Assembly: GCA_020555605.1 (NCBI GenBank)
Contig: JAJCJC010000019.1
Coordinates: 1 to 54,131, forward strand
Length of the DNA stretch: 54,131 nucleotides
Direction of reading: 5' to 3'
DNA from: a bacterium 210917-SL.2.15
GTDB taxonomy: Bacteria; Bacillota; Clostridia; Oscillospirales; Oscillospiraceae
This document shows, one piece after another, positions 33,711 to 42,636 of the stretch. Position 1 is the stretch's first letter. Each line of letters begins with the position of its first letter. A model generated the notes under the pieces. That model was not told the DNA's origin, did not search any database, and was given only the letters and a program-made list of their open reading frames with translations. The position numbers were made by a program, and so were the translations under genes.

Positions 33711-33850
33711 TTTTCCATTTAGATTCCGGAAAAGGACTGGAAACACCGCGGCAGATATGCTAATATAAACAGTAAACTGCATGATTCTGCTCCTTTGCGC
33801 CTCAGGTGTCCGGGAGCAGGATGAAACCAACGGGAAAGGAACTTTTGCAT

Positions 33851-34684
33851 ATGTCGATTCTCTCTGCGGTGATCCTGGGTGTGATCCAGGGCGTCGCCGA
33901 ATTTTTGCCGATTTCCAGTTCCGGCCATCTGGCCATTGCGCAGAATCTGCTGGGATTGAAAATTGAGGGCAGTACTGATGGCACGTTTGACGTGCTGCTG
34001 CATCTGGGCACGCTGATTGCGGTGTTTGCGGCTTATTGGCCGGATATCGTGGATATGATCCGCGAATTCTTTCTGGGCGTCAAGGATATTGCCAAAGGCA
34101 CTACGCCCACGCCGGTGCCGCCGAACCGGCGCATGATTCTGTTGCTTATCATTGGCACGCTGCCTCTGTTTGTCATCGTACCCATCAAAGATTACATAGA
34201 AGGACTTAGCGCCAACACGATTGTGGTGGGCTGTGCATTGCTGGTGACAGGCGTGATGCTGTTTTTCAGCGACCGCCACAATCGCGGCAAAAAGACGGCT
34301 GGCAGTGTTCCGTTGCGTGATGTTCTGGTGATTGGTGTGGCCCAGGCGTTTGCAACGATCCCCGGCCTTTCCCGTTCGGGCACCACCGTGTCGGTGGGAT
34401 GCTTCCTGGGCCTCGACCGGCGCTTTGCCCTGCGGTATTCCTTTTTAATGTCCATTCCCGCGGTACTGGGCGCCAATATTCTGAATTTGAAAGATATTAT
34501 GGCTACCGGTGTGGATATGACGCTGATACCGGCGTATATTTCAGGAGTGGCGACAGCGGCGGTGCTGGGGTATCTCTCGATTCGGCTACTGAAATTTGTG
34601 ACAGAAAAGGGGAAATTCGGCGCCTTCTCTTACTACTGTTGGACTGTGGGCGCGCTGACGATCATCGCATCCATCCTTTTGTAA
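33851..34684 (+). CDS. uppP: Undecaprenyl-diphosphatase (BacA family)
   Basis: 277 residues from ATG 33851 (GAAAGGAA upstream); longer frames from 33806 or 33821 add non-family residues. Motifs GVIQGVAEFLPISSSGHLAIA at the N-terminus and GLSRSGTTVSVGCFLGLDR near residue 170 carry the catalytic Glu, Ser and Arg. Seven or eight hydrophobic segments. Recycles C55-PP lipid carrier for cell-wall synthesis; loss or excess changes bacitracin response. Stands alone. Confidence 0.95.
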   Translation: MSILSAVILGVIQGVAEFLPISSSGHLAIAQNLLGLKIEGSTDGTFDVLLHLGTLIAVFAAYWPDIVDMIREFFLGVKDIAKGTTPTPVPPNRRMILLLIIGTLPLFVIVPIKDYIEGLSANTIVVGCALLVTGVMLFFSDRHNRGKKTAGSVPLRDVLVIGVAQAFATIPGLSRSGTTVSVGCFLGLDRRFALRYSFLMSIPAVLGANILNLKDIMATGVDMTLIPAYISGVATAAVLGYLSIRLLKFVTEKGKFGAFSYYCWTVGALTIIASILL

Positions 34685-34792
34685 CAACAAAAGGGCTTCT
34701 CATCCCTGTATGCGGCGCGCGCTCCGGCGTTGCCGGCGCGGCGTCGGGGAGGGATCAAACATATCAGAATTAAGGCAATAAGAGGGAAACAT

Positions 34793-37600
34793 ATGGCAGC
34801 AACACAGAGCAAAAAGAAAACTGCATCGGCCTCCTCCGGCGGTAGCCGGGCAAACGGTGCCGGCGCTTCCGGCAGCCGGAAAAAGAACAGCCGCAGTGCG
34901 CCGCCGCCGAAAAAGCCTATCCGCCGGGAGGTAGGGGGACTGGTGTTCCTGGCCCTGGCCCTGTTTTCCGGAGTGGGTTATTTTCAGACAGAGGCGATCT
35001 TCATCCATTTGTTTTCCAACCTGCTCAAGGGCCTGTTCGGTTACGGCTTTTGGGTGATTCCGCCGGCCTTTTTCATCACGGGATTGATCCTGTTGTTGCA
35101 CCATGGCCGCCCTGTACGGCTGCGAGTGGGATGTATGCTGGTGTTTCCGGTGTCCGTCGGCGTGGTGCTGCAGATGCTTTTGTGCAAGGAGGAGTTTATG
35201 GCGGCCTTCGGTATTTTGGCCACCCTGTATCGATCCGGCCTTGCCATGACCAGCGGCGGCGTAGTCTGCGGTGGCATTGGGTATGGATTCGAGCAGCTGT
35301 TTGGCGCTTTTGCCTCCACGGTGGTGTGCGTGCTTCTTGCGGCGGTGTGCTTGCTGGTTGCCCTGCAGGTGAATCCGAAGACTGTGTATGAAACGTCCCG
35401 TAGCCGCCGGGTGGAATATGAGCCGGATCCGGACTACGAGCGGGTTCGCATGAGCCGTATCACTGTAAAAGAGACGCAGCGCCGGCGGAAGCCGCAGATT
35501 GATATTCCGCTGGACGACGAACCGGAGAGCGCTGTGCGCAGCCGCGCGGCGGAGATGGAAGCAGGGGCGCTGGAGGGAAAAGCGCCCCGTGCGTCGTTTT
35601 TCAACCGCAAGTCCAGTGTGCCCAAGCCCCATGAACTTTTGGGGACAAAGGAAAAGATGAAAGATGTACCGCCGGAACCTGCAGATGTCCCTGCGGTTCC
35701 GGCGGAGCAGAATACCGTTGACGCGGCAGCGCGCTGCGCTGCCGTACCGGCACAGGATTCTGTGCCGGACTGGCCTGCCGTGGAGATCCCGGATGCGCCG
35801 TTCTCCGCGGCAGCGGAAGCAGTCCGGACCGGAAAGCCGCCTGTGATGTCGAAGCCGGAGCCGCCGGCATCGGCGGCAGAGGAGAGCGCCCCGGTGCCCG
35901 AGGTGAAGCTGCCCAGCAAAAAGCAGACGGCGGCGGAAGTGGCGGCTGCCACTGCGGCGGTGACGGCGGAGATCGAGGGGAACGAAGCGATGGACAGCCC
36001 GTATGAATATCCGCCCTACGATCTGCTCAGTGATGTGCATCCGGGCAATGTGGCCCAGGCGCAGGCGGAGCAGCAGCGGAATCTGGAGCGGCTGTGCAAC
36101 ACGCTGGAGAGTTTCGGCGTGCGCGCCCAGGCCGGGGATGTGGTGCGCGGCCCGTCGGTTACGCGCTATGAATTCCGCCTGGAACAGGGCGTGAAGCTGA
36201 ATAAGGTCACTTCCCTGTCCGACGACCTGGCCCTGGCCTTGGGTGTGGGCAGCATCCGCATCGCGCCGATCCCGGAGAAAAATTCCGTTATCGGTATCGA
36301 AGTGCCCAATAAGCACAGCTCTATGGTGCTTATCCGCGACGTGCTGGAGGGGCGCACCTTTCGGGAGCACGCTTCCCGGGTGGCCTTCTCCATCGGCCGG
36401 GATATTGCGGGCCGGGATATTGTGGGCAACATCAGCAAGCTCCCCCATGTGCTCATTGCCGGCACCACCGGTTCGGGCAAGTCCGTGTGTATCAATTCGC
36501 TGATCGTCAGCCTGCTTTACAAGGCCACGCCTGATGAGGTGCGCTTTATCATGGTGGACCCCAAAATGGTGGAGCTGAATCCCTATAACGGGATTCCGCA
36601 TCTACTGATCCCGGTGGTGACTGATCCGAAAAAAGCTGCCGGCGCGCTGCAGTGGGCCGTGTTTGAAATGATGAAGCGCTATAAGGCCTTTTCCGAGCAC
36701 AATGTGAAGGATTTGGCTTCGTTCAACCGCATGGCTGCCCAGGATGATGCTTTGCAGACCCTGCCCACAGTGGTGGTGGTGATCGACGAGCTGGCCGATT
36801 TGATGATGGTGGCGGCCAAAGAGGTGGAGGAGTCTATCTGCCGCGTGGCCCAAATGGGCCGCGCCGCCGGCGTGCATCTGGTCATTGCCACGCAGCGGCC
36901 CTCGGCGGACATTATCACCGGCGTGATGAAGGCAAACATCCCTTCACGCATTGCCTTTGCCGTGGCTTCCAGTATGGAATCGCGCATCATTCTGGACATG
37001 ACCGGTGCGGAGAAATTGGTGGGCAAGGGGGATATGCTCTATTTCCCTGTAGGTTCCAGCAAGCCCCAGCGCGTACAGGGCTGTATGATCACCGAGGAGG
37101 AGATCGACCGGGTGGTGTCCTTTGTGAAGCAAAGCGGCGAGGCCCACTATTCCGACGAAGTGATGCAGAAGATCGAGGAAAGCCTGGTGGAAAAGGACGC
37201 CAAGGGCGCTTCTCAGGCAGCGGCCGAAGTGGCGGAGTCCACCGACCCGCTGTTCGATGACGCCGTGGAGGTGCTGTTGGAAACGGGACAGGCTTCAGTG
37301 TCCATGCTCCAGCGCCGGTTGAAGCTGGGGTATTCCCGAGCGGCCCGGCTCATTGACCAGATGGAGGAGCGGGGCGTGGTTGGTCCCTTTGAAGGCTCCA
37401 AGCCCCGGCAGCTTCTGGTGTCACGGGCGTCGTGGGAGGCCTATAAAAACGGAGGTGCATCTCCAGTGGAAGAGGGGGAGTATGCGCCGGCAGAAGACGA
37501 GCCTGCGCAGATCGACATCCCTATCCCGGATCTGCCTGAGGGCAACGGAGACAGCGTTGCGCCCTGGGATCAGGATGCACCGGAGGACGCAGAACGATAA
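34793..37600 (+). CDS. ftsK: DNA translocase FtsK/SpoIIIE
   Basis: 935 residues from ATG 34793 (AGAGGGA upstream); a frame start at 34730 has no site. Basic N-terminus, four membrane segments at about residues 47-66, 76-105, 108-128 and 150-195, then an acidic, Pro/Ala-rich linker to about 400. The motor has Walker A GTTGSGKSVCINSL near residue 557 and Walker B VVVVIDELADLMMV. The gamma winged helix (about 815-880) ends SMLQRRLKLGYSRAARLIDQ; it reads KOPS/SRS-type polarity sequences. Moves chromosome DNA at division or into the forespore; whether FtsK or SpoIIIE role cannot be told. Confidence 0.95.
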   Translation: MAATQSKKKTASASSGGSRANGAGASGSRKKNSRSAPPPKKPIRREVGGLVFLALALFSGVGYFQTEAIFIHLFSNLLKGLFGYGFWVIPPAFFITGLILLLHHGRPVRLRVGCMLVFPVSVGVVLQMLLCKEEFMAAFGILATLYRSGLAMTSGGVVCGGIGYGFEQLFGAFASTVVCVLLAAVCLLVALQVNPKTVYETSRSRRVEYEPDPDYERVRMSRITVKETQRRRKPQIDIPLDDEPESAVRSRAAEMEAGALEGKAPRASFFNRKSSVPKPHELLGTKEKMKDVPPEPADVPAVPAEQNTVDAAARCAAVPAQDSVPDWPAVEIPDAPFSAAAEAVRTGKPPVMSKPEPPASAAEESAPVPEVKLPSKKQTAAEVAAATAAVTAEIEGNEAMDSPYEYPPYDLLSDVHPGNVAQAQAEQQRNLERLCNTLESFGVRAQAGDVVRGPSVTRYEFRLEQGVKLNKVTSLSDDLALALGVGSIRIAPIPEKNSVIGIEVPNKHSSMVLIRDVLEGRTFREHASRVAFSIGRDIAGRDIVGNISKLPHVLIAGTTGSGKSVCINSLIVSLLYKATPDEVRFIMVDPKMVELNPYNGIPHLLIPVVTDPKKAAGALQWAVFEMMKRYKAFSEHNVKDLASFNRMAAQDDALQTLPTVVVVIDELADLMMVAAKEVEESICRVAQMGRAAGVHLVIATQRPSADIITGVMKANIPSRIAFAVASSMESRIILDMTGAEKLVGKGDMLYFPVGSSKPQRVQGCMITEEEIDRVVSFVKQSGEAHYSDEVMQKIEESLVEKDAKGASQAAAEVAESTDPLFDDAVEVLLETGQASVSMLQRRLKLGYSRAARLIDQMEERGVVGPFEGSKPRQLLVSRASWEAYKNGGASPVEEGEYAPAEDEPAQIDIPIPDLPEGNGDSVAPWDQDAPEDAER

Positions 37601-37607
37601 AATAAAA

Positions 37608-37650
37608 ACTTCCGTGGGATGGTTACAGCATCCCACGGAAGTTTTTTTTC
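37608..37650 (+). terminator. ftsK terminator
   Basis: Perfect 14-bp stem ACTTCCGTGGGATG / CATCCCACGGAAGT with 7-base loop, followed by eight T. Confidence 0.93.
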
Positions 37651-37720
37651 TTTTTCTGTGACGAATTGTCGCTTTTTTGTGTCCTGCGGGGTGTTCTTAT
37701 TGAAGGGAGTGAGGCCGGTG

Positions 37721-38581
37721 ATGGCGGCGGCGTCGGAGTCGTTTCGGGAGGTGCTCTATGCGGTTTCTTCTGCCACGGCGCAGTATTTTACTCCGGTGCA
37801 GCGCGCCTGCGTCAGCAACGGAATCCGCATGGAGGTGGTCGCTTGCTATATCCATGACGATACGGCGGAGTTGTATGTGGCGCTGCAGGATCTGGAGGGT
37901 GACCGGGTGGATGAGACCACGGATCTGTTCGATAGCTATACGATCCGGCGGCCCTATGACACGAAGGCTACCTGTTCTTTGGTGCACTACGATGCATCCG
38001 CCGGCACCGCTGTCTTCCGGATCCAAATCACACAGTGGGGCGGCCATCCGATCGAGGGCAGTAAGATCACGTTTCAGGTGCGGGAGTTTTTGAGCCATAA
38101 GACGATTTATGAGGATGTGGAGATCCCGCTTTCGCTGAGCAATCTGGGCCAGGTGCAGACGCAAACAGCAGACAACATCACCGGTGGCAGCGGTGCGGCC
38201 TCTTTGGACGATGCGGTTTCGGTACTGTGCCCGGGCGCTGCTATGGAGGGATTCCCTGTAAAGGGAATCGACTTGACAGCTGTAGGCTATGTGAATGGAC
38301 AGCTCCATGTACAAACAGCGGTGCGCGATGCCCTGCAAAACGACGATCACGGTTTTGTGCAGCTGCAGGGCCGGGAAGGAGAACGGTTGGAGGCGCTGTA
38401 TACCGTCAGCTTCTGCAATCAATGGGAGGGCAAAGGCCGGGTGGACTACCAGGAATTTGTCTTTGATGTGCCGGAAGCAGAAATTGGGCAGTATCAGCTG
38501 GTGGGGACGTTTACTACCAGCAACATGCGGACGGAGGGTAGCTGGAGCGTGACGTTCCCAATGAAAAATTTGCAATTCTGA
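37721..38581 (+). CDS. Protein resembling the extracellular domain of DUF4179-type anti-sigma proteins; no membrane anchor
   Basis: 286 residues from ATG 37721 (AAGGGAGTGAGG upstream). It has two beta-rich parts: YFTPVQRACVSNGIRMEVV with ELYVALQDLEGDRVDETTDL and IQITQWGGHPIEGSKITF, then after a Gly/Ser/Asp linker (about 165-180) a second domain ending QYQLVGTFTTSNMRTEGSW. The first part reminds me of domains that follow a membrane segment in clostridial DUF4179 or anti-sigma proteins, but no signal or anchor is present. It may be a truncated form or a cytoplasmic relative. Function unknown. Confidence 0.6.
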   Translation: MAAASESFREVLYAVSSATAQYFTPVQRACVSNGIRMEVVACYIHDDTAELYVALQDLEGDRVDETTDLFDSYTIRRPYDTKATCSLVHYDASAGTAVFRIQITQWGGHPIEGSKITFQVREFLSHKTIYEDVEIPLSLSNLGQVQTQTADNITGGSGAASLDDAVSVLCPGAAMEGFPVKGIDLTAVGYVNGQLHVQTAVRDALQNDDHGFVQLQGREGERLEALYTVSFCNQWEGKGRVDYQEFVFDVPEAEIGQYQLVGTFTTSNMRTEGSWSVTFPMKNLQF

Positions 38582-38702
38582 GGCTTGGAGCCAGCTTCAC
38601 TGGCATGAGAAAAGTACTAAAAGCGAAAACTATTTGTAATATACAGATAAGAAATATCGAATCCGAATAGATTTTGAAGTAGGCTTGCGCCAAAAGCGCC
38701 CC

Positions 38703-38731
38703 TTTTCATTGGTCGAAAAAGCTGATATAAT
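38703..38731 (+). promoter_or_regulatory. Promoter before the 38764 ORF
   Basis: TTTTCA (38703-38708), 17-base spacer, TATAAT (38726-38731). The start codon at 38764 is only about 25 bases from the likely transcription start. Confidence 0.55.
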
Positions 38732-38763
38732 CCTATCAATAGAATCGACAGAGGGCGCGCGCT

Positions 38764-39006
38764 ATGTGGAACCGGAAAAAGATACAGGCAAAGTGGTCCT
38801 ATTTTCGTGCGCAGCGTTTGCAGCCAACCGGGAATTTTACGGAATTTGTGGTGCGGGTTTATTACGCTGTTTTGGCTTGCTGCATGGAGGGGGACGGGCG
38901 CTCCTGTCGGGCCGGGCAAGTGCGCAATCCCAGGCTCAGCCACTTTGTCTATCGCGGAATATACGATCGGCCGGACCACGATTACGACATGGTTCTGGAA
39001 GACTGA
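38764..39006 (+). CDS. 80-residue ORF, first of three in-frame ORFs
   Basis: MWNRKKIQAKWSYFRAQ then TEFVVRVYYAVLACCMEGDG, ending DHDYDMVLED before TGA (39004-39006). AGAGGG lies 8 bases upstream of the ATG. Not recognised. The next ORF continues in the same frame 12 bases later and reads naturally from it, so this may be the N-terminal part of one gene with a nonsense codon, or a separate, coupled gene. Confidence 0.45.
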   Translation: MWNRKKIQAKWSYFRAQRLQPTGNFTEFVVRVYYAVLACCMEGDGRSCRAGQVRNPRLSHFVYRGIYDRPDHDYDMVLED

Positions 39007-39018
39007 AAACGCAATTTG

Positions 39019-39603
39019 ATGCAGATGGGCTATATTCATTTGAGCGAAGATGGGACGCGTATCTTTGTGGATCGGCCGTCGGGTTTCCTCTTGGAGGGAG
39101 AGCATGAACGGTATCTTGCTATGGCGCAGGAGACATTTTGCCCGCCGGCAGAAAAGACGCTGAAAAAGAGCTCGGGCCTTCCGGCAGATCTTATCTGCCC
39201 GGAAGGCGGCGGAACGATGGTGCTGCGCAGGGGAGCGTATGGGGTATTCTTTGGCTGCGGTCGTTTCCCACGGTGCTGGTGTACGCTGCCGCTGGTTGAG
39301 GGAACCTGTCAGCTGCTGCAAATCAATGGAATGGCACTTTATACCGTTTCCCGCCCCTGCTGGAAATGTGGGCAGACCCTTCGTGTGCGCAGTTATTTTC
39401 CTTATTTCGATCTGATCCAATGGCTGCCCGGCGTAGAGGAGCCGCTGCAGCCGCTGGAGGCGATCCGCCTTTCCATTTTGCCGCAGTTGGACGCTTATTT
39501 GGAACAGCACTGTGAGAATATAGCAGAGCGCTACAGCAAAACGGCCGGGTTTTCCTATACGGCGAATCTTTGCCCCCGCTGCGATATGCTGCAGGGCAGT
39601 TAG
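39019..39603 (+). CDS. Zinc-finger protein with topoisomerase-type C4-like fingers
   Basis: 194 residues from ATG 39019; TTG 39016 or ATG 39028 are alternatives and none has a good Shine-Dalgarno. CPEGGGTMVLRRGAYGVFFG then CGRFPRCWCT resembles the topoisomerase I zinc finger (pfam zf-C4_Topoisom type), though the first pair is C-x2-G. A second pair RPCWKCGQTLRV and a last LCPRCDMLQGS follow, giving perhaps three metal sites. Such proteins occur next to nucleic-acid functions but no role is known to me. Stop TAG is immediately followed in frame by another ORF. Confidence 0.6.
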   Translation: MQMGYIHLSEDGTRIFVDRPSGFLLEGEHERYLAMAQETFCPPAEKTLKKSSGLPADLICPEGGGTMVLRRGAYGVFFGCGRFPRCWCTLPLVEGTCQLLQINGMALYTVSRPCWKCGQTLRVRSYFPYFDLIQWLPGVEEPLQPLEAIRLSILPQLDAYLEQHCENIAERYSKTAGFSYTANLCPRCDMLQGS

Positions 39604-39753
39604 ATGACCCTGAACGCGGTTTGCGCTGTTTTGAAGATCCCCGCCCAAACCGGGACGCTTTCGAAATATTTGGGGGAGCGCATTCCGCTGACGGCGGAAA
39701 ATTTTTCACCGAAAGAATGGACGGAAGCGATAGAGTACCTCGTGGACGTATAA
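39604..39753 (+). CDS. 49-codon ORF directly after a TAG, same frame
   Basis: ATG follows the upstream TAG without a gap. The product begins MTLNAVCAVLKIPAQTGTL and ends TEAIEYLVDV, protein-like and acidic. No separate Shine-Dalgarno is evident beyond AGGGCAG in the end of the preceding gene. It could be translated by restart after the TAG, be a remnant of a longer gene, or be chance. Not recognised. Confidence 0.35.
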   Translation: MTLNAVCAVLKIPAQTGTLSKYLGERIPLTAENFSPKEWTEAIEYLVDV

Positions 39754-39792
39754 AAGGGATGGGAATCCTTTTGGATTCCCATCCCTTTTTCA
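39752..39792. terminator. Bidirectional terminator, 17-bp perfect stem
   Basis: Arms 39752-39768 and 39773-39789 with a TTTT loop; T-runs result in both transcripts. Separates the plus-strand ORFs from dapH on the minus strand. Confidence 0.92.
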
Positions 39793-39811
39793 GTCGATCC
39801 ATTTGCTTCCC

Positions 39812-40510
39812 TTACAGCTTGCGCAGTGCATCGATCAGCGCGGTTTTCTGCGCGGTGTCCGGATTCATCTGCTTGATGACCTTGGCCGGCACGCCGGCGA
39901 CCACGGAGTTGGCCGGCACATCCTCGATGACGATGGAACCGGCGGCCACCACAGAATTTTCCCCAATGCGGCAGCCCTCAATCACCACGGCGTTGGCGCC
40001 GATGAGTACATTGTCCTCGATAACCACAGGGGTGGCGCTGGCCGGTTCAATTACTCCGGCCAGAACCGCGCCCGCGCCAATGTGACAGTGCTTGCCCACC
40101 GTGGCGCGGCCGCCTAGCACGGCACCCATGTCGATCATGGTGCCCTCGCCGATCACGGCGCCGATGTTGATGACGGCACCCATCATGATCACGGCGCCAT
40201 CGCCGATTTCCACCTGGTCTCGGATCAGTGCGCCCGGCTCAATGCGGGCATTGATGTTTTTGAGATCCAGCAGTGGCACGGCGGAATTGCGCCGGTCGTT
40301 TTCCACCACCATATCGTCGATTTTGGCGGCGTTGGCGGCCAGAAGCGGCTGCAATACTTTCCAGTCGCCAAAGACTACGCGGCATTCGCCGCTGCCGAAT
40401 ACATGGCACTCCGGGCCGAAGTCTACCGTACCGTTCAAGCGCAGATAGACCTTTACGGGCGTTTTTTTCTCGGCGTTGCTGATAAACGAAATGATTTCCT
40501 CTGCATTCAT
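39812..40510 (-). CDS. dapH: 2,3,4,5-tetrahydropyridine-2,6-dicarboxylate N-acetyltransferase
   Basis: 232 residues, GAAAGGAA upstream of ATG 40510. After an N-terminal region (to about residue 85) it has left-handed beta-helix hexapeptide repeats ([69 protein letters not shown]). The ASATPV loop and length match DapH rather than the succinyl DapD. It acetylates tetrahydrodipicolinate, the branch point to meso-diaminopimelate and lysine. Follows dapB after 32 bases in one operon. Confidence 0.93.
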   Translation of the reverse strand: MNAEEIISFISNAEKKTPVKVYLRLNGTVDFGPECHVFGSGECRVVFGDWKVLQPLLAANAAKIDDMVVENDRRNSAVPLLDLKNINARIEPGALIRDQVEIGDGAVIMMGAVINIGAVIGEGTMIDMGAVLGGRATVGKHCHIGAGAVLAGVIEPASATPVVIEDNVLIGANAVVIEGCRIGENSVVAAGSIVIEDVPANSVVAGVPAKVIKQMNPDTAQKTALIDALRKL

Positions 40511-40542
40511 AGCATGCGTTCCTTTCTTGGTGTGGAGTGGGG

Positions 40543-41262
40543 TCAGTTCTGGAAGAGCAGTGCCTGCAGGTCATAGACACCGTTGGGCTTGTCCTTGAGA
40601 ATGCGGGCCATGTGCAGCGCGCCGTTGACGAAGATCTGGCGGCTGGCGGCCCGGTGGGTGATGGTCAGTTCCTCGTCGGGACCGAAGAAGGACACCGTGT
40701 GCACGCCGGCTACGGTGCCGCCCCGCAGAGCGTGAATGCCGATCTCCTTTTGCCCACGCTTGCCTACGCTGCCCTGGCGGCCATAGACAGAAGTCATTTC
40801 ACCGGCGGGGTCAATCGCGTCGCGCAGCATCAGGGCAGTGCCGCTGGGGGCGTCCACCTTTTGGTTGTGGTGGGTTTCGGTGATCTCCACATCAAAGTCC
40901 GGCAGCAGCGTGGGCGCGATCTGCTGGAGCAGCCGCTGGAACACGGCGATGCCCAGAGAATAGTTGCCGCTGTGCAGCACCGGGGCGTAGGCGCCCAAGG
41001 AGCGCAAACGTTCGATCTGGTCGGAGTTGTAGCCGGTGGTGCCGGAGAGCAGGGGCGTGCCGGTGCGGCGGACATAGGCCTCCACCAGGGCGAAAGCGCC
41101 GGGATTGGAAAAATCCAGAATCACGTCGGCCGTTTTGGTCATGGCGGAAAGTTGATCCAGATTGTCCAGATCCATGGCGCAGACCACCCGGTCGCCGGCG
41201 GCCTGGGCGGTCTGTTCAATCAGTTTACCCATGCGGCCGTATCCGATCAAAAGAATGTTCAT
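40543..41262 (-). CDS. dapB: 4-hydroxy-tetrahydrodipicolinate reductase
   Basis: 239 residues from ATG 41262, chosen for AAAGGAGAG and the family start [17 protein letters not shown](P) site GYGRMG, substrate loop [18 protein letters not shown] (catalytic His and Lys) near residue 140, and C-terminal [21 protein letters not shown] are intact. Slightly shorter than E. coli DapB, typical for Clostridia. Supplies the substrate of DapH downstream. Confidence 0.96.
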   Translation of the reverse strand: MNILLIGYGRMGKLIEQTAQAAGDRVVCAMDLDNLDQLSAMTKTADVILDFSNPGAFALVEAYVRRTGTPLLSGTTGYNSDQIERLRSLGAYAPVLHSGNYSLGIAVFQRLLQQIAPTLLPDFDVEITETHHNQKVDAPSGTALMLRDAIDPAGEMTSVYGRQGSVGKRGQKEIGIHALRGGTVAGVHTVSFFGPDEELTITHRAASRQIFVNGALHMARILKDKPNGVYDLQALLFQN

Positions 41263-41355
41263 GTGTTTCTCTCCTTTGTATTCACTGTACACGAAGCTGC
41301 GCCGTTGTCCGCGCGGCCCGTTGTTCTTTCAGAGGGCAGCGTATTTTAATAATTT

Positions 41356-41384
41356 ATCATAGCATGATTGCATAAGCGGCGCAA
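41356..41384 (-). promoter_or_regulatory. dapB-dapH promoter
   Basis: On the minus strand TTGCGC (41384-41379), 17-base spacer, TATGAT (41361-41356), about 95 bases before the dapB start. Confidence 0.65.
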
Positions 41385-41506
41385 GCCTTTTTGCGCGCTG
41401 GAGGCGGCGGGGGAGAAATTTTGCGGCGGATGCGGATTTTCCTGTACAATTCCCACCGGGCGGGATATGATAAAGGAAAAGGGAACATGAAAAGGAGAAC
41501 TACGCC

Positions 41507-42616
41507 ATGATATTGGAGGATATGATCGAATATCGCCGGACGCTGCACCGCATTCCGGAGCTGGAAAACCACCTGCCCAAGACCTGCGCTTTTGTCAAGG
41601 CGCAGCTGCAGGGGCTGGGTTGTACCGTCACAGAGCCGATTGAGGGGGCGGTCTGCGCTTTTTTTGACGAGGGAAAGGAAGACGCTCTGGCATTCCGGGC
41701 GGATATGGACGCGCTGCCCATCACCGAACAGACCGGCCTGCCCTTTGCGTCTGAGCACCCGGGGAAGATGCACGCCTGCGGCCACGACGGGCACACCGCC
41801 ATGCTGCTGGGATTGGCCGAAACTGTGGCTGCCCGGCGCGGGACGCTGCGGCACAATGTGCTGCTGGTGTTTCAGCCGGCGGAGGAGAATCCCGGCGGCG
41901 CGCGGCCGCTGTGCCGGAGCGGCGTATTTGCACGCTATGGTGTGCGGGCAATCTTTGGGTTCCACCTCTGGCCGGGACTGCCTTTGGGTGAAATTGCCAC
42001 CCGCTCCGGCGCACTGATGGCCAAAAGCAGTGAGATCACCCTTCATGTGCGCGGCAAGAGCGTCCACATTTCCAAATATCAGGAAGGGGCTGACAGCCTG
42101 CTGGCGGCGAGCACCTTTTTGCAGCGGGTCTATGCCATGGAGCGCGCGGAGTCTCCCCCGGAAACGCCCCGACTGCTGAAATTCGGCCGCCTGGAGGCCG
42201 GGCGTATCCGCAATGCCATCGCCGCCGACGCGGTGCTCGAAGGCAGCCTGCGGGCATTCACGCTGGAGGACTTTGCCGACCTGCGCCGCCGCTGCGAGGA
42301 GATCGCCGTCCAGGTGGGACAGGAGAGCGGCTGTGCCATGGAGTTGACGTTCAGCGAAGGGTACCCTCCCGTGACCAACGACCCCGCCCTGGTGGCCGCC
42401 ATCGAGACGCAGCTGGGAGCGGATGCTCCCAGGCGTTACGAGGGCCTGGCCCTGACCACAGAGGATTTTGCATGGTACCAGCAGGAAATGCCGGGGGTAT
42501 TTTTCTTCCTGGGCGTGGGAGACACCGAGGAGCTGCACTCGGCCCGTTTTACCTTTGACGAGCGCGTGCTCGAACGGGGCCGGGCCTTTTACGAAAAACT
42601 GCTGGATCTGCTCTGA
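41507..42616 (+). CDS. dapL: M20-family amidohydrolase, probable N-acetyldiaminopimelate deacetylase
   Basis: 369 residues, GGAGAAC upstream of ATG 41507. M20 metal ligands: FRADMDALPI and MHACGHDGHTAMLLG, catalytic Glu in FQPAEENPGGARPL, later FGFHLWPGLPLGEIA. B. subtilis DapL (YkuR, about 374 residues) has the same form. The general family also includes hippurate and amino-acid deacylases, so the assignment depends on context: divergent from dapB-dapH, with a PatA-like aminotransferase 2 kb away. The product would be LL-diaminopimelate. Confidence 0.7.
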   Translation: MILEDMIEYRRTLHRIPELENHLPKTCAFVKAQLQGLGCTVTEPIEGAVCAFFDEGKEDALAFRADMDALPITEQTGLPFASEHPGKMHACGHDGHTAMLLGLAETVAARRGTLRHNVLLVFQPAEENPGGARPLCRSGVFARYGVRAIFGFHLWPGLPLGEIATRSGALMAKSSEITLHVRGKSVHISKYQEGADSLLAASTFLQRVYAMERAESPPETPRLLKFGRLEAGRIRNAIAADAVLEGSLRAFTLEDFADLRRRCEEIAVQVGQESGCAMELTFSEGYPPVTNDPALVAAIETQLGADAPRRYEGLALTTEDFAWYQQEMPGVFFFLGVGDTEELHSARFTFDERVLERGRAFYEKLLDLL

Positions 42617-42636
42617 AACGGGAACAGGAGGGGCGT

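Noticed and set aside
33806..33850. Longer UppP with 15 extra residues
   Set aside because: Extra residues are polar and unlike the family start; ATG 33851 has an acceptable ribosome site.
39004..39006. TGA as selenocysteine codon joining two ORFs
   Set aside because: No stable hairpin of bacterial SECIS type is visible just after the TGA, and the flanking text (DYDMVLED) is not a redox motif.
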